42,456 nt of DNA from Thermoguttaceae bacterium (lineage in GTDB: Bacteria; Planctomycetota; Planctomycetia; Pirellulales; Thermoguttaceae). Numbering within the stretch: the first letter of the stretch is position 1; each line of letters opens with the position of its first letter. Below the pieces are notes generated by a model. That model searched no databases. It had not been told where the DNA came from and saw only the letters and a program-made list of their open reading frames with translations. Position numbers and translations under genes: made by a program. This document shows positions 35,087 to 42,224 of this stretch, one piece after another. The stretch lies in contig JANXAQ010000337.1 of assembly GCA_025062105.1 (NCBI GenBank), positions 1 to 42,456 of the forward strand, in the 5' to 3' direction.

Positions 35087-35362
35087 GAGAGGCTGACCTT
35101 GGCAAAGCCGGGCACGGATCAGGGGTGCTTACCATCATTGGAGGTCTAGATACCAGCCTTTCTCGTTCCGCACTGCTCTAAACCTGGAACCACTAAATAC
35201 GGATCCACTTCCGCATAGGCCTATTTGGGACTCCGGTCTGTACAGCCTGGCTGATTACGAACAGACAGCCCCTGTTATATCCGGAGGGCGGTCCAAGGCG
35301 ATTTGTTTAAAGGGTTGCATAGTTCGAGATTTTTCTCCCCTCTTCATCTCAGGAGATTTGCG
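35087..35362. promoter_or_regulatory. Upstream region of the SDR gene
   Basis: There is no repeat and no supported gene. It must contain the promoter for the SDR gene at 35363. GTTTAAAGGGTTGCATAG near 35305 may be part of it, but I cannot define boxes. Confidence 0.3.
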
Positions 35363-36139
35363 ATGAGCCATCTAAAAGATCAAGTGATTCTAGTCACAGG
35401 CGGCACTTCGGGCATTGGGCAAGCCTGTACGGAACTGTTTACTGAACATGGGGCGAAGGTAATTGCCATGTCTATTCAGGCCGAACAAGGAGAAGCATTG
35501 GCTAACCGGCTGCAGGCGGAAGGACGAACTTGCCTGTTCCACTACGGCGATGTGCGACGGGAGGAAGACGTTCGAGCTGCTGTAGAATTGGCTGTGAGCC
35601 GATTTGGCCGGTTGGATGCCGCCTGCGCCAATGCCGGGGTGCTCCGGACCCAAAAAATCACCCAGGTTACTGTGGATGATTTCAACCTGGTGCTAGGCGT
35701 CAATCTGCTAGGACCAATTTGGGTGTGCAAATATGCGATTCCCGTTATGGAGCAACAGGCGAAAGGGTGCATCTGTTTTACTACGTCGGTTGCTTCGGAG
35801 ATCGGGTTTCCGGAGCATGGCGTATATTGTGCGTCCAAGGCTGGTCTGGTGGCCCTGATGCGATGCCTAGTTACCGATCATAGTCCCAAAGGGATTCGGT
35901 TTGTGGCTGTTAGCCCCGGCACCATTGACACGCCGATGCTTGCCTCTTCCTGCGAAGGATGGGACAAACCCAAAGAAGAGCTCTATGCCGATGTGGCCCG
36001 GAAGATTCCGGTCCGCAGACTGGGGCAGCCGATCGATGTCGCACGAGTGATCGGATTTTTATTGAGCGACGAAGCCGGTTATATTAACGGCTCAGTCGTG
36101 TATGTGGAAGGTGGCACCTTGGCCCTGCCCCCATGGTGA
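35363..36139 (+). CDS. Short-chain dehydrogenase/reductase (SDR)
   Basis: A 258-residue classical SDR. It shows TGGTSGIG (12-19) for cofactor binding, NAG (90-92), the catalytic Ser142 (TTSVASEIG), Tyr155 and Lys159 (YCASK), and the late PGTIDTPM and GSVVYVEGG segments. AGGAG precedes the ATG at 35363 by 8 nt; the 20-codon extension upstream is unsupported. No acidic residue marks the end of beta2 (AMSIQAEQG), so NADP or NAD preference is uncertain. It probably oxidises a sugar alcohol or hydroxy acid. It lies between the epimerase and methyltransferase genes, each with separate ribosome-binding sites. Confidence 0.93.
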   Translation: MSHLKDQVILVTGGTSGIGQACTELFTEHGAKVIAMSIQAEQGEALANRLQAEGRTCLFHYGDVRREEDVRAAVELAVSRFGRLDAACANAGVLRTQKITQVTVDDFNLVLGVNLLGPIWVCKYAIPVMEQQAKGCICFTTSVASEIGFPEHGVYCASKAGLVALMRCLVTDHSPKGIRFVAVSPGTIDTPMLASSCEGWDKPKEELYADVARKIPVRRLGQPIDVARVIGFLLSDEAGYINGSVVYVEGGTLALPPW

Positions 36140-36547
36140 TGGTAAATCCTATTCCAAGTAGTTCGATGGGGGAAAGGAACCCTTCTGGATAGCAATGCGG
36201 CAGAGGGGCCATTCTCCCGTAAGTAGCGGCCCAGCCCCTCAGCCGACCGACAGTCCAGACCGGCCTTTTCCACAGGGGTGTATTACTATGTACAGAAATC
36301 AGGGTTTAGAAAAAGGTAACACTTCCGCCGAATGGAGACGGGCTAATGTTTCTCCCCTCTGCCCTGGCTTCAAGAGGGATAGAATGATAGGAAAATGAGC
36401 CGGTCGGCCTTTTTGCCCTCAGGCGGCTTCAGCTTCAGCTCAGAAGGCCTTTTCCACGATGGGGAGAGACAGTTTTGCCATTTGGCTTCCATGTCCTTTT
36501 TTCATATGTCGGCAGGCGTTTAATCCTTTAACGGCAAAGGAGTTCCC
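36140..36547. other. Spacer between SDR and methyltransferase genes
   Basis: There is no supported gene. CTTTTTGCCCTCAGGCGGCTTC at about 36409 resembles CTTTTTGCCCCAGGCGGCAAGC at about 38688, a short shared block of unknown nature. A ribosome-binding AAAGGAG at 36536-36542 serves the next gene. Confidence 0.4.
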
Positions 36548-38020
36548 ATGAAGCAGCCAAGCATCCGGTTTCTTACTGAGGAGCTAATAGAGCGGATTGT
36601 TGCGGAGGCGATCTATTTGCTCGATACGTTGGGCGTGGAGATTCACAATCCGCAGGCGGTGGACCTGTTGGCTTCCCATGGTGCTAGGATTAGTCCGGAC
36701 CGATTCCGAGTGTATTTGTCGGAAGATCTGGTTCGGCGGGCGATTAGTTCGGCGCCTCGTTCCTTTCGGCTTTTTGATGTTTTGGGAAACCAGACGCATG
36801 ACTTTACGCCAGATGCGGTGTATTTTACGCCTGCGTCGGCTGCTTTGTATTTTTTAGACTATCCTTCCGGGCAGGTGCGTCGGCCCACTACCGAAGACTA
36901 CATCCGATACGTTCGCCTAGTAGAGCAACTGCAGCATATTGCCTCGCAAAGCACGGCGATGGTGCCCGCCGATGTGCCGGCGGAAATCTCGGATGCCTAT
37001 CGGCTATTTCTGAGTTTGCTTTATGGTCGAAAGCCGGTGGTTACTGGGGCGTTTTCGGCCGAGGGGTTTGGACTGATGCGGGATTTACAACTGATGGTTC
37101 GGGGCAGCCAAGAGGAGCTGGAGGCCAAACCGCTGACGATCTTCTCGGCTTGTCCCACCTCGCCGCTTCGGTGGAGCTACGGACCGTCGCAGAACCTTTT
37201 GGATTGTGCTCGGCACGGGATTCCGGTAGAACTGATTGCCATGCCGCTTTCGGGATTCCAGGCGCCGGTCAGCCTGGTAGGAACATTAATTCAGCATACG
37301 GCGGAAACCCTCAGTGGCTTAGTGCTTAGCCAACTGGCCCGACCTGGTGCCCCAGTGCTTTATGGAGGTTCGCCAGCGATTTTCGACGTTCGCTACGAAA
37401 CCACGCCCATGGGCGCCATGGAAACCATGATGCTGGACTGCGCTTACTGTGAGATCGGAAAATTCCTAGGGCTTCCTACCCAAGCCTACATCGGCATGAG
37501 CGACGCCAAGCAATTGGACGCTCAGGCGGGGCTGGAAAGCGGCATTGGGGCCGTCCTGGCTGTGCTGGCCCGCATCAATAATGTCTCCGGTCCAGGAATG
37601 TTGGATTTTGAAAACTGCCAAAGCCTGGAAAAATTGCTTCTGGATAACGAGATCTGTGGGATGGCCTTCCGATTGGCTGCTGGAATTCAACCCAGAGAGG
37701 ATTTCCCAGCACTGCCGCTATTTGAGGAACTGCTGCGGGAGCGGCATTTGCTGATTGCCGACCATACCCGGCGCTGGTTAAAAGAAGAGATTTATTTTCC
37801 GGGGCCAGTGATTGATCGCACACGCCGCCAGCGTTGGGAGCAACAGGGTTCGCCCAGCCTACTGGACCGGGCGCATCGGGAAGTCCAGCGTCTGATCCAG
37901 TCGGCGCCGCCTTCGCCCTTAGCCGACCATATACGCCGGGACCTCATTGCCCGTATGGAGGCCGAAGCCCACCGCTACGGCCTGGCGAAACTCCCTCTCC
38001 GCCCAGCAGCGGATACATAA
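36548..38020 (+). CDS. MttB-family methyltransferase (trimethylamine methyltransferase-like, non-pyrrolysine)
   Basis: A 490-residue member of the trimethylamine methyltransferase family (PF06253-type TIM barrel). Segments typical of the family include LDTLGVEIHNPQAVDLLASHG (two pieces, residues 24-44), DAVYFTPASAALYFLD, the long MVPADVPAEISDAYR region, and GLPTQAYIGMSDAK with DAQAGLESGIGAVLAVLARI near the barrel end. No internal amber codon interrupts the frame, so it lacks pyrrolysine and belongs to the wider group that includes MtgB-like glycine-betaine or proline-betaine demethylases. A corrinoid protein partner is expected but is not in this window. AAAGGAG precedes the start. A D element begins 7 bp after the stop. 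Confidence 0.9.
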   Translation: MKQPSIRFLTEELIERIVAEAIYLLDTLGVEIHNPQAVDLLASHGARISPDRFRVYLSEDLVRRAISSAPRSFRLFDVLGNQTHDFTPDAVYFTPASAALYFLDYPSGQVRRPTTEDYIRYVRLVEQLQHIASQSTAMVPADVPAEISDAYRLFLSLLYGRKPVVTGAFSAEGFGLMRDLQLMVRGSQEELEAKPLTIFSACPTSPLRWSYGPSQNLLDCARHGIPVELIAMPLSGFQAPVSLVGTLIQHTAETLSGLVLSQLARPGAPVLYGGSPAIFDVRYETTPMGAMETMMLDCAYCEIGKFLGLPTQAYIGMSDAKQLDAQAGLESGIGAVLAVLARINNVSGPGMLDFENCQSLEKLLLDNEICGMAFRLAAGIQPREDFPALPLFEELLRERHLLIADHTRRWLKEEIYFPGPVIDRTRRQRWEQQGSPSLLDRAHREVQRLIQSAPPSPLADHIRRDLIARMEAEAHRYGLAKLPLRPAADT

Positions 38021-38027
38021 AATTTAT

Positions 38028-38426
38028 GGAACCTCTGCATAATTGAAAGGATATGCTTTTATACGATGGTTGGTTCCCATAGCCTCGGGACCAATCTATA
38101 TGGTTGCTAGGACTGCTAGGGTTCTACATATCGCCGGTCTACATATCGCCGGTCTTTGGATGGAGCGGTCCAATCCCTCCGGAATCCAAGCTCCATATAG
38201 TTCACTATATGTTTAGGGAACCTCTGCATAATTCAAAGGAGATATTTTGATACCATTTTGGCTATTCTCCCTTTAACACAACATATAGAGCTGCTAGCAT
38301 TGCAAGCGCCCAATAGATAGTAGCTGTCCAGGGAGGGTAATTGAACGGCTAGAGAATTAAATGTTCACGAAGTTCACTACATGTTCAGGATTTTGCAGAG
38401 GTTCCTTAGTATTTTCCTGAGGTTCC
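38028..38426. repeat. Family D element interrupted by another D (outer copy)
   Basis: It starts GGAACCTCTGCATAATTG and runs to TATATGTTTAG (38216), then resumes TTAGTATTTTCCTGAGGTTCC (38406-38426). It also contains a perfect 15-bp tandem repeat TCTACATATCGCCGG (38123-38152). Confidence 0.9.
38217..38405. repeat. Family D element, 189 bp, TTAG target duplication (inner copy)
   Basis: It starts GGAACCTCTGCATAATTC and ends TTTTGCAGAGGTTCC, flanked by TTAG (38213-38216 and 38406-38409). Removing it restores the outer D end. Confidence 0.93.
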
Positions 38427-38739
38427 CTCATTTCCGCAAAAATCACCTTGGGGAAACTGAGCTCGCTGGCGAAGGGTGGAAGGGGTCTTTGGCTCCCTCC
38501 ATAAGGGGGAAACCCATTCTCCCAATCCGGCAAAAATATCCATTCCCACCTGGGCAGAAAAGCCACTTCAGTGTACGATACCAAAAAGGTCTATAATATT
38601 TCGGCCGAGTGGAGTAGCCCTAGGTGTTAGCGCTTCTTCCCGCTGCTCTATAAGCTAGGCTATGGCGGAAGGAGGCAAACTACTAGGGCTTTTTGCCCCA
38701 GGCGGCAAGCTTCGCTCGCCAGCCTCTCCCCCAGTGCAG
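38427..38739. other. Spacer, no gene recognised
   Basis: No supported frame was found. Short frames at 38381-38596 and 38476-38658 overlap repeat ends and lack ribosome-binding sites. The block CTTTTTGCCCCAGGCGGC (about 38688) is shared with 36409. Confidence 0.35.
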
Positions 38740-39022
38740 GCTCGCTGTTATACATATCTTTGGGATGGATTTACCCTCACAGCAGCAGCAAGTGATTGCC
38801 CCAACTAGGGGATAACAAACCTTTCAAAACAAGCCAACAGTTACTTTGGATAAATTGCACAATTTAGAAAAAATCATTTAGAAGATCAGGAAGTGTTTGG
38901 TTTTTGAAAATATTTTACCTATTTGTTCTATTTGATCCATTCTGTGTTGTTCAACGAACTTTCCTGCTTTCCCTAAAGTGATGTCCGAGCCTCTGAACTC
39001 TAACTTGTGTATAACAGCAAGC
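38740..39022 (-). repeat. Family G element, 283 bp, 8-bp target duplication
   Basis: Ends are GCTCGCTGTTATACATA and TTGTGTATAACAGCAAGC, flanked by CAGTGCAG (38732-38739 and 39023-39030). It is in the opposite orientation to the copy at 34794. The shared minus-strand frame ends at TAA (38878-38880), matching the TAG of the other copy. Confidence 0.93.
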
Positions 39023-39050
39023 CAGTGCAGGGGCGGGTATCTTCGGTCGG

Positions 39051-39082
39051 CTGAAGTGTTATGTAGCTGAAGTGTTATGTAA
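39051..39082. repeat. 16-bp tandem repeat, two units
   Basis: CTGAAGTGTTATGTAG is followed directly by CTGAAGTGTTATGTAA. The second unit provides part of the 9-bp target of the E element at 39086. Confidence 0.85.
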
Positions 39083-39085
39083 TTG

Positions 39086-39193
39086 CGCTCTGTGGAAATC
39101 GTTTCCGAGCGGAGCCTGATCCCACCAAAACTGCACCAAACCGACAAGCATGGCCAAAACCTCCCCAAGCTGCGCCACCCTTTCCATAGAGCC
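39086..39193. repeat. Family E element, 108 bp, 9-bp target duplication
   Basis: Ends are CGCTCTGTGGAAATC and TTTCCATAGAGCC, flanked by ATGTAATTG (39077-39085) and ATGTAATTA (39194-39202), one difference. It lies 38 bp before the start of the site-2 protease gene. Confidence 0.9.
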
Positions 39194-39231
39194 ATGTAAT
39201 TAGCTACATAGAAAGGTACAGAGCTACGGCG

Positions 39232-40242
39232 ATGCGTTTTTCGAAAGAACCTTTTTTTGACAAAAGAAATCCTCCGGCAGAGCTAGAACAGCCAATCTTT
39301 ATAGCCGAATTGCTTCCTGAGGATCGGCTGCCAGATCAGAGGAGCACCGGCGGGATTTCGGCCAAGCAATGGATCGTGGCTGGTCTGCTTTTTGGCGCCA
39401 CCTGTTTAACGACGTTTTTGGCCGGGCTGAGTATGGCTCCTGAGTCTGGGCTCGTCTTAGAGCACTGGCTGAAAAAGCAGGTGGTACCGACGGAGCTTTT
39501 GAGGCAAATGCTGTGGTCGGCTGGCAGTTATGCCTTGGCCGTAATGATCATATTGACATTGCACGAAGCAGGCCATTATTTGCAGGCCCGGCGGTACGGA
39601 GTGCGGGTCAGCCTGCCCTATTTTATCCCTATGCCGCTAACGCCCATCGGCACCCTGGGAGCGGTGATTGCCATGGACGCCCGAGTACCCAATCGCAAGG
39701 TACTTTTCGACATCGGTGTTACCGGGCCATTGGCGGGGTTGATCCCGACTTTTATCTGTTGTGTCTGGGGGATGCAGCAGGCCCGATATGCTTTGCCGGG
39801 CCAGGACGCCATGATTTTTGGCGATCCGCTGCTTTTCCATTGGTTGGCCGCTTGGCTTTTGGGGCCTCGGCCCGAAGGCCATGAAATCCTACTCAATCCA
39901 ATCCTCTTTGCCGGATGGGTGGGACTTTTGATTACCTCGCTGAATCTTCTGCCGGTCGGACAACTGGACGGTGGGCATATCCTTTATGCCCTGGTAGGCT
40001 CAAAGGCTCGTGCGGTGGCTTGGACAGTGTTGCTCGGCGTAACCGCATTAGTCTTCTACACCCTGATCCGCTATCACAATCCCGGATGGAGCCTGATGGT
40101 CATCCTGTTGTATCTCATCGGACCGGGACATCCGCCCACCTATCAAGACAATCTTCCTATTGGACCCTTTCGGACTGTGTTGGGCTGGTTGATGTTGGCC
40201 TTCGTTGTTATCGGTCTGACTCCCATGCCGGTTATCCAGTAA
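39232..40242 (+). CDS. Site-2 protease family (M50) membrane metalloprotease
   Basis: A 336-residue integral membrane protein. An N-terminal cytosolic region (1-45) is followed by about seven transmembrane segments. The zinc motif HExxH is at 111-115 (LHEAGH), and the third ligand lies in LLPVGQLDGGH (Asp246), the LDG motif of M50 enzymes. FIPMPLTPIGTLGAV matches the conserved loop seen in EcfE/S2P relatives lacking a PDZ domain. Such proteases cut membrane-embedded regulators such as anti-sigma factors. No substrate gene is adjacent. The ribosome-binding site is weak, and an E element immediately upstream may have altered the promoter. Confidence 0.93.
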   Translation: MRFSKEPFFDKRNPPAELEQPIFIAELLPEDRLPDQRSTGGISAKQWIVAGLLFGATCLTTFLAGLSMAPESGLVLEHWLKKQVVPTELLRQMLWSAGSYALAVMIILTLHEAGHYLQARRYGVRVSLPYFIPMPLTPIGTLGAVIAMDARVPNRKVLFDIGVTGPLAGLIPTFICCVWGMQQARYALPGQDAMIFGDPLLFHWLAAWLLGPRPEGHEILLNPILFAGWVGLLITSLNLLPVGQLDGGHILYALVGSKARAVAWTVLLGVTALVFYTLIRYHNPGWSLMVILLYLIGPGHPPTYQDNLPIGPFRTVLGWLMLAFVVIGLTPMPVIQ

Positions 40243-40357
40243 GGCAATCCAGCCCATCTTTTGTTCCTGTTTAGACCTCCTTTTAGATCTCGTCTTTTGC
40301 CATTTTGGGCCTATTGCCCAACGGTGAACCTTTACCTCCCCGGAATTATTGGAGTTA

Positions 40358-40513
40358 AAGGCTGTCCTAAGATGGGGATTTGGCTGGTTTCCCATGGGTT
40401 TTGGCCGACCGGTTCCTATCCTCCAGACCCCTTAAAAACAGGGATTTTGGAGATTCTGGGGAATTGAGGAAGGCCCCCCTTTCATCATAGAAAATGCTTT
40501 TTCGAACAGTCTC
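40358..40513. repeat. Family B element, 156 bp, bounded by TTA
   Basis: Ends are AAGGCTGTCCTAAG and CGAACAGTCTC; TTA at 40355-40357 and 40514-40516. It is the same length as the copy at 26012. Confidence 0.9.
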
Positions 40514-40516
40514 TTA

Positions 40517-40666
40517 GCTCGACTTTTGCCATTTTTCCTAACTCTTTGTGTTTCCAGGGGTTAGAGTGAAGGGGGCCTTTGTTCATCCAATTTCCTAACT
40601 CCAATATTCATAAGGAGTTAGAGCATTCCTCTTCCGTGTGGAAGCCAAAAATGGCAAAAGTCGAGC
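40517..40666. repeat. Family A element, 150 bp, reverse orientation
   Basis: Ends are GCTCGACTTTTGCCATTTTT and AAAATGGCAAAAGTCGAGC. The left flank is TTA, the right flank TTG. Its orientation is opposite to the nested A at 26171, so the B-A pair is not one rigid mobile unit. Confidence 0.9.
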
Positions 40667-40884
40667 TTGGAAAATTGCGTGAACAAAAGAGTAAACACCG
40701 CGATTTCTGGAGGTAAACTAAGGCAGCAAAAAATGGTAAAAGGCCAAATCAGCCCCTGTGGTAAAAAGCATTTTCCGGCTTGCCGGCAACCCGCTGCCCA
40801 GAGGAACCGAAATGCCTAACCTCCCTATTTTCCGCTTTTTGCCGGATGGCCTTTACTTTTCTCAAAACTTCTCTTGATGGGGGG

Positions 40885-41135
40885 TGTTCATACAAAGGGG
40901 ATAGCTCCCGGCACCTTGCCTATCCGGCTGCGAGCGAAAGATTTTCCAACCCGAGCATCCCAACCCGTTCCTCCAACTAATATTTTGATCGCGTATTTTG
41001 GTTTGTTGCTTAGCTGGGCGTATCCGGCAAAAGATGGCTCCACGAGGTCCTCCACCAGCTGCTGGGCCAAACCTCCTCCCCTCCCGTTCAGTAGGGCATT
41101 TTTTAGGAAAGTACAACGGAGGGCGTCCTCAGGCG
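40885..41135 (-). repeat. Segment C copy 2
   Basis: Inverted relative to 1000-1215. Shared blocks include TATCCGGCAAAA, CCCAACCCGTTCC and GAGCGAAAGATTTTCCAA. A minus-strand frame at 40888-41070 is open here but not conserved in copy 1, so coding is doubtful. A piece of B (CCCATTTCAGGGCAGC) and an A element follow. Confidence 0.6.
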
Positions 41136-41195
41136 GAAAAAATCCGACTGAAACCGTTAAAATCCCATTTCAGGGCAGCACCCAAAATCCACTTT

Positions 41196-41334
41196 GCTAT
41201 TTTCGGTTTCTTGGCGAAAGCGGAAAGCTCTAACTCCTTAGAATTATTGGTCTTAGGAAATTGGGTGCAAAAAAGAAGTGGCTGGCGTAACTCCCAGAGA
41301 CAACCCAAGCGGGGGCAAATGATAAAAGTCGAGC
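41196..41334. repeat. Family A element, diverged
   Basis: It runs from ATCCACTTTGCTATTTTC to GATAAAAGTCGAGC, with the core CTAACTCCTTAGAATTATTGG and TCTTAGGAAATTGGGTGC. Confidence 0.75.
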
Positions 41335-41535
41335 CCACTCTCTCTAGGTTTTCCGTAGGCCTTGGCGTACTGGTGGGGGATTGCAGAAGGAGAAGTTTTG
41401 GAAGAAAATAGCAGAAGGATTTGTTCTACCCTCTTGTCGGGGTGGAAGCCGCCGGCATGGGTTGCCAAAGTTCCTTTGCCTTCCTGCTGGGGGCAGGAGG
41501 CAATTATCCTTTTGGCGGCAGAAAGGTCCCCACAC

Positions 41536-42132
41536 ATGCCTGCTGAAATCCTCCAACAGCCCACGCTGGTCCTGAACCGGAATTGGCAGCCGGTGCACGT
41601 AGCTACAGTAGCCCGGGCCCTGGTGCTTCTGTGGAACCACCGAGCCTTGGTCGTGGATCCGGAGGATTTCCAGACCTATACCTGGGAGCATTGGTCTAAA
41701 CTCAAACCTCGGGATGGTGAAAAGTTCATTCAGGCGGTTACTGTGCGGCTTCGAGTACCTGAAGTGGTTACCCTGCCTCATTATGACCGGGTGCCGGATA
41801 CCTACGTAACCTTTAGCCGTCGGAATCTTTTCAAGCGAGACCACAATACCTGCCAATACTGTGGTGCCCAACCGGGAACCGAAGAGCTGACGATCGACCA
41901 TGTGATTCCGCGGTCGCAGGGCGGGCCCACCAGCTGGACCAATTGTGTGGTCGCTTGTGTGGCGTGCAATAAAAAGAAGGGCGATAGAACTCCTCAGCAG
42001 GCTGGCATGAAGCTTCGTCGGCAGCCTTTCCGCCCTACTTGGCGACCCATCTACGTCTGGAAAGAAATGCGCATTAAAAGTTGGTCCAAATTCTTAAGTG
42101 AAGTCTATTGGAATGTGGAACTAGAACACTAA
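41536..42132 (+). CDS. HNH endonuclease-type protein
   Basis: A 198-residue protein. The N-terminal half (1-95), LVLNRNWQPVHVATVARAL, is typical of a widespread HNH family in Planctomycetes and Actinobacteria. The HNH domain has zinc cysteines Cys106/Cys109 (CQYCG) and Cys141/Cys144 (CVACNKKKG), and the nuclease core LTIDHVIPRSQGG (119-131) with His122, followed by Asn136 and Asn145. Start ATG at 41536 has AGAAAGG about 8 nt upstream; a 58-codon extension is unsupported. Its biological role is not established; no phage genes are nearby. Its TAA stop is also the left boundary of a family F element. Confidence 0.9.
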   Translation: MPAEILQQPTLVLNRNWQPVHVATVARALVLLWNHRALVVDPEDFQTYTWEHWSKLKPRDGEKFIQAVTVRLRVPEVVTLPHYDRVPDTYVTFSRRNLFKRDHNTCQYCGAQPGTEELTIDHVIPRSQGGPTSWTNCVVACVACNKKKGDRTPQQAGMKLRRQPFRPTWRPIYVWKEMRIKSWSKFLSEVYWNVELEH

Positions 42133-42221
42133 GCGCCTCTGCCCAAAATGAACTGTCTAACCCCCTCCCAGAGGGACGGGATGCCTCAGAACCGTTTGGA
42201 TTTTCATTTTGTTAGTGGTTC
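42133..42221. repeat. Family F element, 89 bp, starting at a stop codon
   Basis: Ends are GCGCCTCTGCCCAAAATGA and TCATTTTGTTAGTGGTTC, flanked by TAA (42130-42132, the stop codon of the HNH gene, and 42222-42224). Confidence 0.82.
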
Positions 42222-42224
42222 TAA

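Larger units (their letters stand above)
40286..40744. repeat. Family A element interrupted by a B-A pair
   Basis: The outer A runs from CGTCTTTTGCCATTTTGGGC to the central GGAGTTA (40357), and resumes at 40669 (GGAAAATTGCGTGAAC) to AAAATGGTAAAAGG. The arrangement and insertion point are the same as at 25940-26398. Confidence 0.85.

Noticed and set aside
38878..39195. 105-codon minus-strand frame
   Set aside because: A fusion of E and G repeat sequence without a start signal.
40888..41070. Possible small gene in segment C
   Set aside because: The homologous copy at 1000-1215 carries an indel that breaks the frame.
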